Positions 15,701 to 23,746 of a stretch of DNA of 64,000 nt are shown piece after piece (the first letter of the stretch is position 1; every line of letters begins with the position of its first letter). Made by a program: the position numbers and the translations under genes. Source of the stretch: Candidatus Planktophila vernalis (GTDB taxonomy: Bacteria; Actinomycetota; Actinomycetes; Nanopelagicales; Nanopelagicaceae); the NCBI RefSeq assembly GCF_002288185.1, contig NZ_CP016776.1, positions 558,001-622,000 on the forward strand, in the 5' to 3' direction. The notes below the pieces were generated by a model, which was given only the letters and a program-made list of their open reading frames with translations, was not told the DNA's origin and did no database searches.

Positions 15701-17122
15701 ATGCCTATTTTTGAATTAGAACTCAATGGTCCCAACCTGATTCAAGAATCAGAACGACGGGGATCGGCGCGCTCATTGTTCTGGCCGTGGGCTGGAGCAA
15801 ATGTCTCACTCCTAGCGCTGTCTTATGGTTCCTTCTTCTTAGGATTTGGCATCTCATTTAGGCAAGCCACATGGGCTGCAATCATCGGCACGATTTGTTC
15901 CTTTTTCTTAGTCGGTATTAGTTCTTTAGCTGGCAAGCGTTCAAATGCACCAACAATGGTGTTAGCTCGAGCTTCCTTTGGAGTTAAGGGCAGCATCGTT
16001 CCTGGATTCCTTTCATATTTTATCTTCGTCGGATGGGAAACAGTTTTAGTCTCTCTAGCAACTCTGGCAACAGGAACGGTTTTTTCTAGAATTGGCGGAG
16101 TAGACCAGAACCTTGCTTTGATTCTTGGATTTGTAATAGCGGTCTCACTCACCGTTTTTGGTGGAGTTCTGGGACTTGGCGTCATTATGAAGTTACAGAA
16201 AATATTGACGGTAATTACCGTTGTGATGACCGTTGTTTATATCGCACTAACAATCGACACCATTAATTGGAGTGCGGTAACTGCCATTAAGGATGGTTCA
16301 ACTCAAGGTTTCATAGGTGCACTAATTTTCGGTGTGACTGGAATTGGACTTGGTTGGGTTAATTGCGCAGCAGATTATTCGCGTTATCTTCCTAGATCTG
16401 TTTCTAGCAAAGCAGTTGTGGGATGGACTGTCTTTGGGGCCTCGATTGTGCCCATCATTTTGGTTATCTATGGTGCAGCCCTGTCTGCTAGCAGCAAAGA
16501 TCTCAGCCAAGCAATTGCTATGGATCCAATCGGTGCATTGACTTCGCTATTGCCAACATGGTTCTTAATTCCATTTGCTCTTGTTGCAATTTTAGGATTA
16601 GTTGGTGGAGCAATTCTTGACCTTTACTCTTCAGGGCTAGCCCTTGTCTCAATCGGCGTTCCAATCAAACGACATCAAGCGGCCATCATCGATGCATTTA
16701 TCATGCTTGCTGGGTCTATCTATATCGTCTGGGTCGCCGATAATTTCTTCTATCCGTTCCAAGGATTTCTCATCACACTGGGTGTTCCTGTTGCAGTGTG
16801 GTCAGCAATCTTTGTTGCAGATGTAATTATGCGAAAGAAGGCATATAGCGAGAGGGACCTATACGACCCACAAGGGATGTATGGGTCAATCAACAAGGGA
16901 TCCATCATTTTGATGATTATTGGAACAATTGTTGGTTGGGGATTAGTTACAAATACTTTTGCTTCATGGCTATCGTGGCAGGGTTATTTGCTATTTCTCA
17001 TTGGTGGCAAAGAAGGTGCTTGGGCATATGCCAACGTGGGAGTTATTGCAGCGTTGGTAATCGGATTCACAGGACACATTCTCTTATCGAGAAAAGCTAT
17101 AAGGGCGCAGGAGTCGGTCTAA
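15701..17122 (+). CDS. NCS1-family nucleobase/cytosine permease
   Basis: A 473-residue membrane protein with about twelve helices. Features of nucleobase:cation symporter-1 proteins are the cytoplasmic start ending in SARSLFWPWAGANVSLLALSY (helix 1 with the conserved W-x-GAN), the SNAPTMVLARASFGVKGS loop, TGIGLGWVNCAADYSRYLP (helix 6 with D-Y-S-R-Y) and DLYSSGLALVSIG. These transporters import cytosine, purines, allantoin or related compounds with Na+ or H+. The last 26 bases overlap the convergent nhaA-like gene. The substrate is unknown; uptake of dissolved nucleobases would suit an aquatic oligotroph. Confidence 0.85.
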   Translation: MPIFELELNGPNLIQESERRGSARSLFWPWAGANVSLLALSYGSFFLGFGISFRQATWAAIIGTICSFFLVGISSLAGKRSNAPTMVLARASFGVKGSIVPGFLSYFIFVGWETVLVSLATLATGTVFSRIGGVDQNLALILGFVIAVSLTVFGGVLGLGVIMKLQKILTVITVVMTVVYIALTIDTINWSAVTAIKDGSTQGFIGALIFGVTGIGLGWVNCAADYSRYLPRSVSSKAVVGWTVFGASIVPIILVIYGAALSASSKDLSQAIAMDPIGALTSLLPTWFLIPFALVAILGLVGGAILDLYSSGLALVSIGVPIKRHQAAIIDAFIMLAGSIYIVWVADNFFYPFQGFLITLGVPVAVWSAIFVADVIMRKKAYSERDLYDPQGMYGSINKGSIILMIIGTIVGWGLVTNTFASWLSWQGYLLFLIGGKEGAWAYANVGVIAALVIGFTGHILLSRKAIRAQESV

Positions 17123-17894
17123 GCCAGATGTATCCAGCTAGCCCGGAGATAATCGCTGAAACAAATAACCCTAAACGCACTTGATCTAACTCCACCTCAG
17201 AGCGTGCAGCGATATCTGCAATTACTAAAGCAACTGTTAACCCCATACCGGCCAAGGTTGCAATGCCAGTGATCTCCTTCATACCAATATTTGCATGACC
17301 GCCAATTCTTAAAGCTACCCAAGCAAAAAGGGTGATGCCGATGATTTTTCCAATTGACCTGGCGATGATGATGGCGATGGTTGTTTGTGAAGTGAAGGCG
17401 CTGATATTGATATCAAGGGGAATATTGACAATCACAATAACGGGCACGATGAAATAGGTTGACACTGGCGTTAAAACCTTGATTACTTTGTGGAGTGCAT
17501 GAGTGCGTAGCGGCAGTAGGAATCCGATTGTGGCTGCAACTAAAGTAGTGAGGGCCTTTATCGGCTCTAAATCATCACCATAGAAGATTGCAAGAACAAT
17601 GAGAGAAAATAAGTCATCAGCTATTGCAAGAGTTAATAGGAACAATCGGACGTGAGGGTTAACACGCTTACCAAGTAACGAGAGCACACCCAAAGCAAGG
17701 GCTATATCTGTTGGCATAGATGCGGCCCACACATGCGAGCCCGGGTTAAGAAGTAGATAGATGCTGGCCGGAACAATCATGCCGCCCAAAGCTGCAACAA
17801 TTGGAACAACAGCGGTTTTTAAATCCTTGATGCCATTCTTAATTTCAAGGCCAACTAGAAAGAAGAAGATAGCGATTAAGGCATCTAGGTACAT
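17097..17894 (-). CDS. Short NhaA-type Na+/H+ antiporter lacking the first helix
   Basis: A 265-residue NhaA homologue against about 388 in E. coli. It begins inside the equivalent of helix 2 (YLDALIAIFFFLVGLEIK) and lacks roughly the first 65 residues. The transport core is kept: SMPTDIALALGVLSLLG (Thr-Asp of helix 4), LLTLAIADDLFSLIVLAIFY (the paired ion-binding aspartates of helix 5) and ARSIGKIIGITLF (helix 10 lysine). An in-frame TAG lies immediately upstream of ATG 17894, and a TANNNT promoter sits exactly 6 nt before it, so the short form looks intended. Either a compact active antiporter or a decayed one is possible. Confidence 0.8.
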   Translation of the reverse strand: MYLDALIAIFFFLVGLEIKNGIKDLKTAVVPIVAALGGMIVPASIYLLLNPGSHVWAASMPTDIALALGVLSLLGKRVNPHVRLFLLTLAIADDLFSLIVLAIFYGDDLEPIKALTTLVAATIGFLLPLRTHALHKVIKVLTPVSTYFIVPVIVIVNIPLDINISAFTSQTTIAIIIARSIGKIIGITLFAWVALRIGGHANIGMKEITGIATLAGMGLTVALVIADIAARSEVELDQVRLGLFVSAIISGLAGYIWLRPTPAPL

Positions 17895-17900
17895 GGTCTA

Positions 17901-17906
17901 AATCTA
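17901..17906 (-). promoter_or_regulatory. -10 element fixing the short nhaA start
   Basis: On the minus strand TAGATT is followed by 6 nt (TAGACC) and ATG 17894. Confidence 0.6.
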
Positions 17907-17921
17907 CTATGACAGCAAACA

Positions 17922-17953
17922 ACAAAGCCCGTACCAATCGGCACGGGCTTTGT
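17922..17953 (-). terminator. Rho-independent terminator after glnA
   Basis: A perfect 11-bp stem pairs 17922-17932 (ACAAAGCCCGT) with 17943-17953 (ACGGGCTTTGT), 13 bp beyond the glnA stop. On the minus strand it is followed by a T-rich stretch. It lies just upstream of the nhaA promoter on the same strand, insulating nhaA from glnA. Confidence 0.8.
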
Positions 17954-17966
17954 CTTAAAGCGGTTT

Positions 17967-19397
17967 TTAGATGTCGAAATACAGCTCAAACTCAGCTGGA
18001 TGTGGACGCAAACGAACATAATCAACTTCTTGCTTGCGCTTGAATTCAATCCATGTCTCGATGAGATCCTTTGTAAATACTCCACCCTTGAGCAAGAACT
18101 CGTGATCGCGCTCTAGGTTGTTGAGTACTTCATCTAGTGATCCTGGAACTTGTGGAATAGCTGCCGCTTCATCGCCAGTTAATTCATACAAATCTTTATC
18201 TACTGGGGCAGGTGGTTCGATCTTATTGATGATTCCATCAAGACCGGCCATCAACATCGCAGCAAATGCTAGATATGGATTTGATGATGGATCTGGGCAA
18301 CGGAACTCAATGCGCTTTGCCTTTGGATTGGATCCTGTAATTGGGATACGGATACAAGCTGAACGGTTACGCGCTGAGTAAACAAGGTTTACTGGTGCTT
18401 CATAACCTGGGACTAAGCGACGGTATGAGTTAACAGTTGGGTTAGTGAAGGCAAGCAATGACGGTGCGTGCTTTAGAAGGCCACCGACATAGTGGCGGGC
18501 CAGGTCTGAAAGATCACCGTATCCATCACCAAAGAACAATGGCTTGCCATCTTTCCAGAGTGATTGGTGAACGTGCATACCTGAACCGTTATCACCAAAG
18601 AGTGGCTTTGGCATAAATGTTGCAGTCTTGCCGCCCTGCCATGCAGTGTTGCGAATGACGTACTTAAACTTCATTACATCATCACCTGCAGTCAAAATAT
18701 CTGTGAAGCGGTAGTTAATTTCCATTTGACCTGCTGTACCAACTTCGTGGTGTGAGCGCTCAACTAGAAGGCCAACTTTTCCAAGTTGCATAACCATCTC
18801 ATCGCGAAGATCAGCAAATTGATCTGTTGGTGATACTGGGAAATATCCACCCTTGACGCGTGTGCGGTATCCACGGTTAGGAGTTCCATCAGCATCTTCC
18901 TTAATTCCTGTGTTCCAAGCACCTTCATAAGAATCAATCTCATGATAAGCAGTGTTGATATCAGTCTTAAAGCGAACGCGATCGAAAACATAGAATTCTG
19001 CTTCTGGTGCAAAGAACGCTGTGTCAGCAATTCCTTGTGCACGCATGAAGTCAACTGCCTTTGCAACAACACCACGCGGGTCGCGACTATAAGCAGAGTT
19101 ATCAACTGGATTGTGAACAGAAAAGATAATGATCAGAGTCTTCTCTTTGCGGTATGGGTCAAGGTATGCAGATTCTGGAACTGGTAACAGCTTCATATCT
19201 GATTCATGGATTGACTGGAAACCGCGAATTGATGAACCATCAAACATCAGACCATCTGTAAAGACGGCCTCATCAAATGATTCAACAGGAACGTTGAAGT
19301 GGTGCTGGATACCTGGAAGATCTGTAAAGCGCACGTCAACGAGCTTTATGTCTTCCTTCTTGATATATGCAAAAATTTCTGCAGAGTTCTTAAACAT
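17967..19397 (-). CDS. glnA: Glutamine synthetase type I
   Basis: A 476-residue GSI-beta enzyme making glutamine from glutamate, ammonia and ATP as a dodecamer. Visible blocks are [13 protein letters not shown] (N-terminal), the catalytic-core [10 protein letters not shown] and [56 protein letters not shown], and the adenylylation loop DKDLYELTG, whose Tyr is the GlnE target. A Shine-Dalgarno (GGGAGA) precedes ATG 19397. The glnA-RDD and lipA/lipB neighbourhood is the actinobacterial glnA1 locus. Upstream dyads and GTnAC-type half sites may be nitrogen-control sites. Confidence 0.97.
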   Translation of the reverse strand: MFKNSAEIFAYIKKEDIKLVDVRFTDLPGIQHHFNVPVESFDEAVFTDGLMFDGSSIRGFQSIHESDMKLLPVPESAYLDPYRKEKTLIIIFSVHNPVDNSAYSRDPRGVVAKAVDFMRAQGIADTAFFAPEAEFYVFDRVRFKTDINTAYHEIDSYEGAWNTGIKEDADGTPNRGYRTRVKGGYFPVSPTDQFADLRDEMVMQLGKVGLLVERSHHEVGTAGQMEINYRFTDILTAGDDVMKFKYVIRNTAWQGGKTATFMPKPLFGDNGSGMHVHQSLWKDGKPLFFGDGYGDLSDLARHYVGGLLKHAPSLLAFTNPTVNSYRRLVPGYEAPVNLVYSARNRSACIRIPITGSNPKAKRIEFRCPDPSSNPYLAFAAMLMAGLDGIINKIEPPAPVDKDLYELTGDEAAAIPQVPGSLDEVLNNLERDHEFLLKGGVFTKDLIETWIEFKRKQEVDYVRLRPHPAEFELYFDI

Positions 19398-19416
19398 GCT
19401 TCTCCCAATTCACATG

Positions 19417-19435
19417 GATACATAGATGGTGTATC
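19417..19435. promoter_or_regulatory. Inverted repeat in the glnA leader
   Basis: GATACA (19417-19422) and TGTATC (19430-19435) form a perfect dyad with a 7-nt spacer, 20-38 nt upstream of the glnA start codon. It could be an operator or a leader hairpin over the ribosome-binding region. Confidence 0.4.
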
Positions 19436-19505
19436 AGTGCAGATTTTCTCGACTTTGAGCTCTCTGCTTCGTGGCCCAAGAATAAGTCGCAAAAGGCAAA
19501 ATGGC

Positions 19506-19532
19506 CTAACCGCCCTGTTACATCCATGTTAA
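19506..19532. promoter_or_regulatory. GlnR-like half-site array between glnA and the RDD gene
   Basis: CTAAC, GTTAC and GTTAA occur with exactly 6 nt between neighbours, so 11-bp phasing. GlnR boxes of actinobacteria are GTnAC-n6-GAAAC repeats. The GTnAC half matches well, while the GAAAC half is poor, so this is a weak candidate for nitrogen control of glnA. Confidence 0.3.
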
Positions 19533-19547
19533 GAATTTTCGGGGCGA

Positions 19548-19553
19548 TAGGCT
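19548..19553 (+). promoter_or_regulatory. -10 element for the RDD gene
   Basis: TAGGCT, 6 nt, ATG 19560. Confidence 0.55.
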
Positions 19554-19559
19554 TAGCCC

Positions 19560-19931
19560 ATGAGCTACCCATTCATCCGAACCACCTATGGACGCCGCAT
19601 GGGCGCCCTGGCCCTTGATTGGTTGGCGTGCATGTCAATTGTTGGGGCCTTTTCTGGAGGTTTGTTTGCGGTGGACCCGCTTAGACCCCTCTGGATCTTC
19701 CTATTGTTTTTTGCGCAGATGTGGATTTTCACCGCTTTGAAAGGTGGAACTCTCGGTCATCACCTCTTTGGAATGAAGGTTGTTCGATTTGAGGATGGTG
19801 GGCCACTCTCTATTCGACAGGCTCTGATTAGAACAATTCTGGTGATGCTTGTTGTCACTGCAGTTACTTTTGATGAGAACGGCCGTGGAATCCATGAGCG
19901 CTTGAGTGGATCGGTGCTTACAAGAAGCTAG
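19560..19931 (+). CDS. RDD-family small membrane protein
   Basis: A 123-residue protein with the RDD signature: Arg and Asp at the start of helix 1 (YGRRMGALALDWLACMSI), a second helix ending in MWIFTALKGGTLGHHLFGMKVV, and a third after SIRQALIRTILV. RDD proteins are widespread; some are implicated in Na+/H+ exchange or compatible-solute transport, but this short type next to glnA (Rv2219A-like) is uncharacterised. It is divergent from glnA across a 162-bp region that carries the sites described above. Confidence 0.8.
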   Translation: MSYPFIRTTYGRRMGALALDWLACMSIVGAFSGGLFAVDPLRPLWIFLLFFAQMWIFTALKGGTLGHHLFGMKVVRFEDGGPLSIRQALIRTILVMLVVTAVTFDENGRGIHERLSGSVLTRS

Positions 19932-19963
19932 ATCAATTTTGAATCAATCAAGTTAACTCCGCT

Positions 19964-19969
19964 TACACT
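19964..19969 (+). promoter_or_regulatory. -10 element for the S51-like peptidase gene
   Basis: TACACT, 6 nt, ATG 19976. Confidence 0.55.
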
Positions 19970-19975
19970 TACCGA

Positions 19976-20701
19976 ATGAACGGCTCACTGGCACTTGTTG
20001 GTTCAGGTGAATATCTACCTGCCATGGCAGAGTTTGAAAAATCACTTGTTCACGACGGTGTTAAGAACGGCAAAGAAGCCAGATATGTTCAAATCCCAAC
20101 GGCTGCTGGGCGAGAAAGTACTGATCGTTTGGAATACTGGAAACAACTGGGCCTGACACAAGCAAAAGCGATTGGTGTTGAGGCAACTTATCTTCCCATC
20201 TACACACGTGAAGATGCCTTCAATCAGAAATATGTTGATGCAGTAGCAAATAGCGCCCTGATGTATATGTCTGGGGGAGACCCGCATCATTTAGCTGAAG
20301 TTTTGAGTGACACTCCCTTGTGGTCGGCAATTGTTGAGAATTGGAAAACGGGAGCATCACTTGCAGGATGTAGCGCTGGTGCCATGGTCCTGAGCGCGCA
20401 TATCCCTAACTTTCGATTGCTCAAGAAAACGGCAACGCAAGGTCTTAATCTGCTGCCAGAGATTCGTGTGATTCCACACTTTAATAAGTTCTTTAAGTGG
20501 ATCCCAGAGAGTGCGGCAAAGGTATTGCTGCATGTGCCAGATAACTCTATTTTGATAGGCGTTGATGAACTGACAGCTATTGTGAAGCGATCAGGGGATA
20601 CGGAATGGGTTGTAGTGGGTGAGGCAAAAGTGCACGTATTAAAAGGCCTGCCTGATCAACAACTTCACGACGGGGAGAGAATTAAACTTCCTACCCCTTA
20701 A
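19976..20701 (+). CDS. Peptidase S51/cyanophycinase-like (class I glutamine amidotransferase-like) protein
   Basis: A 241-residue protein. It keeps ALVGSGEYLPAM at the start (GSGE motif), the MSGGDPHHLAEVL loop, and the nucleophile elbow LAGCSAGAMVLS with the catalytic Ser, the pattern of dipeptidase E and cyanophycinase-like serine peptidases. Later IRVIPHFNKFF could supply the His. It has no signal peptide, so it should be cytoplasmic. The likely role is hydrolysis of Asp- or acyl-linked dipeptides. A link with nitrogen reserve turnover next to glnA is speculative, and no cyanophycin synthetase is visible. Confidence 0.75.
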   Translation: MNGSLALVGSGEYLPAMAEFEKSLVHDGVKNGKEARYVQIPTAAGRESTDRLEYWKQLGLTQAKAIGVEATYLPIYTREDAFNQKYVDAVANSALMYMSGGDPHHLAEVLSDTPLWSAIVENWKTGASLAGCSAGAMVLSAHIPNFRLLKKTATQGLNLLPEIRVIPHFNKFFKWIPESAAKVLLHVPDNSILIGVDELTAIVKRSGDTEWVVVGEAKVHVLKGLPDQQLHDGERIKLPTP

Positions 20702-20711
20702 TTGATAAGTG

Positions 20712-21389
20712 TTAGCGAACCTTTGGTGCGCGAGTTGGCATCGGACCCTTAGGAATTGGCATAGATAAACCACCAACTGCCTTAAGGCGAGCACGAACTT
20801 CGCGCATTTGATGGGCAGTTAATTTCTTAGGTTGTTTTTGTAAATGCTTTTGTAGTTTACGAAGAGAAACTTGGCCTTCTCCATCACCAACAATTACTTC
20901 AATGACTGGAACTCCTGGAGCAAAGCGTTCGGTCTTCTTGTGCTCATCTTGGAGCAGTTGGCGAAGAGTGCTGGGTGAACCTTCACCGGTGAGAACAATT
21001 CCCGCACGTCCAACACTTCGGTGGACCATGTCTTGGTTGCGTGAGACTGCAACGGCTGGGGTTGTCGTCCATCCTTTGCGGATTGCCATCAAAACGCTTG
21101 CGCCCGCGCCCATCTGACCTTCAATGGATGAATATGCCGCACGACCTGCAACTCGAGTGAAGAAAAGAAGAGTGGCAAGAAAAGAAAGTGGAGTAAAGAT
21201 AAAGCCAACATAGAAAGGATGATCAACTGCAATTCCAATGCCAATTCCTATTGAGAGTGTTACTAGGAAGATTGCAACAAGTGCAATGCCAATCCAAGGC
21301 TTGACTTGCTTGGTGACTGCGTAGGCATCACGGAAAGTTTGAAAGCGTGGAGTCTTGATCTTCTTTTCTTTAGCTTTTCTCTTGAACAT
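20712..21389 (-). CDS. DUF4191 membrane protein
   Basis: A 225-residue actinobacterial membrane protein beside lipA/lipB. A basic N-terminus with AYAVTKQVKPWIG precedes two helices (residues about 34-55 and 61-80). The cytosolic C-terminal domain has the family blocks SIEGQMGAGASVLMAIRKGW, VSRNQDMVHRSVGRAGIVL and EVIVGDGEGQVSLRKLQKHL, and ends in a Pro/Lys-rich tail. This family (Rv2219-like) travels with lipA and glnA across actinobacteria but has no assigned role. Expected at the inner membrane. The stop lies 10 bp from the convergent S51 gene. Confidence 0.8.
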   Translation of the reverse strand: MFKRKAKEKKIKTPRFQTFRDAYAVTKQVKPWIGIALVAIFLVTLSIGIGIGIAVDHPFYVGFIFTPLSFLATLLFFTRVAGRAAYSSIEGQMGAGASVLMAIRKGWTTTPAVAVSRNQDMVHRSVGRAGIVLTGEGSPSTLRQLLQDEHKKTERFAPGVPVIEVIVGDGEGQVSLRKLQKHLQKQPKKLTAHQMREVRARLKAVGGLSMPIPKGPMPTRAPKVR

Positions 21390-21393
21390 GGCT

Positions 21394-22092
21394 TTAGTTT
21401 AGTGGGGCAGGGGCAGTTCCACCAAGGCGGGCTGGAGCCCAACGTTGGCCCACATGGCTATCAGGGTAGTTCTCTTGCACCTGATACAACATGGCCAGCA
21501 AAGTTTGCCGCAGATGTAACTCTGATTTCTCAACATCTGCACCGCGCTCATAGAAAATCGGCTCACCAAAAACAACAGTGACGGGGAAGTTATTGCGTTT
21601 GAGGTTTCGCTTAACCCCTTTAGTCCAAATCCTCTGACTTCCCCAAATGATTGTTGGGATAATTGGAACACCGGCACCCATCGCTAATCTGACAGCTCCG
21701 GATTTAAGTTCTTTGATCTCAAAAGAGGTGGAGGTCGTTCCCTCAGGGAAGATGCCGATAATCTCGCCAGATTTAAGAGCGCGCAAAGCTGCAACAAAAG
21801 ATGCTGAGCCGTTGCTGCGATCCACATTGATGTGGTGCATACCGCGCATCAATGGCCCCGCAACTTTGTGATCGAAGATTTCTTTTTTAGCCATAAAGCG
21901 CACTAACCGCCCAGCTGGCAGGGCGGCAGTTCCAGTTATTGCAAAATCCAAATAGCTCACATGATTAATGGCAAGAATTGCGCCGTCTTTTCGTGGAATG
22001 TTTTCTTCTCCGCTGAAATCAAACTTGAGACCAAGATATTTCCATAGGGTCTTTATAACTACGATAACTGGGGGATAGACGAGATCAGCCAC
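21394..22092 (-). CDS. Lysophospholipid acyltransferase (PlsC superfamily)
   Basis: A 232-residue LPLAT protein: catalytic [13 protein letters not shown] (HX4D), [20 protein letters not shown], substrate motif [13 protein letters not shown], and [16 protein letters not shown] start it at GTG 22092, which overlaps the lipA stop by 8 bases (GTGGCTGA); the longer ATG 22164 would lie inside lipA. It follows lipB-lipA in the same direction and may be coupled to them. The reaction is probably acylation of a lysophosphatidic or similar lipid. It differs from the 8.5 kb paralogue, which keeps PEGTRSPDG in block III. Confidence 0.82.
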   Translation of the reverse strand: MADLVYPPVIVVIKTLWKYLGLKFDFSGEENIPRKDGAILAINHVSYLDFAITGTAALPAGRLVRFMAKKEIFDHKVAGPLMRGMHHINVDRSNGSASFVAALRALKSGEIIGIFPEGTTSTSFEIKELKSGAVRLAMGAGVPIIPTIIWGSQRIWTKGVKRNLKRNNFPVTVVFGEPIFYERGADVEKSELHLRQTLLAMLYQVQENYPDSHVGQRWAPARLGGTAPAPLN

Positions 22093-23023
22093 GAGCTGCC
22101 TTTGCATCGATTGCCTGCTTATAGAGGCGACCTGCGCGATAGCTAGAGCGGACGAGTGGACCACTCATTACGCCGAGGAATCCAATATCGGTAGCCTCTT
22201 TTGAAAGCTCAACAAACTCTTCGGGTTTAACCCAACGCTCAACTGGATGGTGGCGATTTGTTGGACGCAGGTACTGAGTAATGGTGATTAAGTCACAGCC
22301 TGCATCGTGTAAATCGACGAGTGCTTGAGTAACTTCTTCTCGAGTCTCGCCCAAACCAAGGATGAGATTTGACTTAGTAACTAAACCAAAATCGCGTGCC
22401 ATGGATATAACAGTTAGGGACTTTTCATAAGTGAACGCTGGGCGAATTCGTTTGAAAATGCGGGGGACAGTTTCCAAGTTATGGGCAAAGACCTCTGGGC
22501 GAGTTTCAAAGATTTCATTGAGCAGGTGTACTTTTGCATGAAAATCAGGAGCTAGCATTTCAACGCCAGTACCTGGATTTAACTCGTGGACCTTTCGAAT
22601 AGTTTCGGCATAGAGCCAAGCACCTTCATCAGGTAGATCATCGCGTGTAACACCAGTGATGGTCGCGTACTTAAGTCCCATTGCTTTAACAGATTCTGCA
22701 ACCTTGCGTGGCTCTTCACGATCTAGAGCATCAGGTTTGCCGGTATCAATATTGCAAAAATCGCAACGACGGGTGCACTTATCGCCACCAATTAAAAATG
22801 TCGCTTCTTTATCTTCCCAGCACTCAAAGATATTTGGGCAAGCTGCTTCTTGGCAGACTGTGTGGAGACCTTCTGATTTAACAAGGCTTTGTAAACGTGT
22901 GTACTCAGGGCCCATGTGTGCCTTGGTCTTAATCCATTCAGGCTTTCGCTCAATAGGGACCTCGGCATTGCGTGCTTCAATGCGAATGAGTTTGCGACCT
23001 TCTGGGGCAAGTGTCATGCGCAC
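22085..23023 (-). CDS. lipA: Lipoyl synthase
   Basis: A 312-residue radical-SAM enzyme that inserts two sulfurs into octanoyl chains on lipoyl domains. The auxiliary cluster ligands are in [15 protein letters not shown] (C-x4-C-x5-C), the radical-SAM cluster is [10 protein letters not shown] (C-x3-C-x2-C), and the C-terminal [10 protein letters not shown] supplies the serine ligand. The start overlaps the end of lipB by 10 bases. Its targets in this window are SucB; the glycine-cleavage H protein would be another elsewhere in the genome. Confidence 0.97.
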   Translation of the reverse strand: MRMTLAPEGRKLIRIEARNAEVPIERKPEWIKTKAHMGPEYTRLQSLVKSEGLHTVCQEAACPNIFECWEDKEATFLIGGDKCTRRCDFCNIDTGKPDALDREEPRKVAESVKAMGLKYATITGVTRDDLPDEGAWLYAETIRKVHELNPGTGVEMLAPDFHAKVHLLNEIFETRPEVFAHNLETVPRIFKRIRPAFTYEKSLTVISMARDFGLVTKSNLILGLGETREEVTQALVDLHDAGCDLITITQYLRPTNRHHPVERWVKPEEFVELSKEATDIGFLGVMSGPLVRSSYRAGRLYKQAIDAKAARG

Positions 23024-23670
23024 ACCTTCTTTAAGGATTCAAAAATATGTCTCTCAACCAATGGAGAAACCTCTTCGATGCTTATGTTACGGCCAAGCTC
23101 TCTAGAAATAGAAGTGACATCAGCATCTGAAATTCCGCAGGGAATGATCTGATTAAAGGCGCTTAAATCTGGGCATACGTTGAGTGCAAACCCATGCATT
23201 GTCACGCCCTTGCTCACGCGAATTCCAATGGCAGCTATTTTGCGATCGACCTTTTCATCTATTACCCAAACTCCTGAGCGACCAGAAACGCACGTTGCTT
23301 TAATCCCTAAATCTTCACAGACATTTATCAGCCCGCGTTCAATTTCGCGAACAAAGCCAACAAGTTCATGAGGTTGAGAAAGTTTTACGATTGGGTATCC
23401 AACAAGTTGTCCTGGCCCGTGCCAAGTAATTTTTCCGCCGCGATCAACTTCAATAACAGGGGTTCCATCCTGAGGTTTTTCTGAATCTAAAGTTCTGCGA
23501 CCTGCGGTGTAAACAGATGGGTGCTCAAGTAATAACAAAGTGTTGGGACGTATTCCCTCAGAAACTTCTAAGTGAATTGTTCGCTGGACTTGCCAAGCCT
23601 TTTCATAATCAATCAGGCCATGGCGGGTGAGGGCAATCGCACTTTGGCTTGGAGTGGTTACGACGGGCAC
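23014..23670 (-). CDS. lipB: Octanoyl-[ACP]:protein N-octanoyltransferase
   Basis: A 218-residue LipB. The signature is [13 protein letters not shown], then [20 protein letters not shown], the active-site lysine region [20 protein letters not shown], and NQIIPCGI with the catalytic Cys. It transfers octanoate from ACP to lipoyl-domain lysines before LipA acts. GTG 23670 is selected by a TAGGCT hexamer 6 nt upstream. It opens the lipB-lipA-acyltransferase-DUF4191 run. Confidence 0.95.
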   Translation of the reverse strand: MPVVTTPSQSAIALTRHGLIDYEKAWQVQRTIHLEVSEGIRPNTLLLLEHPSVYTAGRRTLDSEKPQDGTPVIEVDRGGKITWHGPGQLVGYPIVKLSQPHELVGFVREIERGLINVCEDLGIKATCVSGRSGVWVIDEKVDRKIAAIGIRVSKGVTMHGFALNVCPDLSAFNQIIPCGISDADVTSISRELGRNISIEEVSPLVERHIFESLKKVCA

Positions 23671-23676
23671 ATCGCT

Positions 23677-23682
23677 AGCCTA
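23677..23682 (-). promoter_or_regulatory. -10 element for lipB
   Basis: Minus-strand TAGGCT, 6 nt (AGCGAT), GTG 23670. Confidence 0.6.
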
Positions 23683-23746
23683 AAGGTAGGCTTGCCTCCT
23701 TACCAATTGAAGCCAAATCAGACCCATAGGAAAGGCCTCCTTCATT

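Noticed and set aside
17885-18085. Minus-strand ORF that might supply the missing N-terminus of NhaA.
   Set aside because: It reads through the glnA terminator and glnA 3' end and has no hydrophobic NhaA-like helix.
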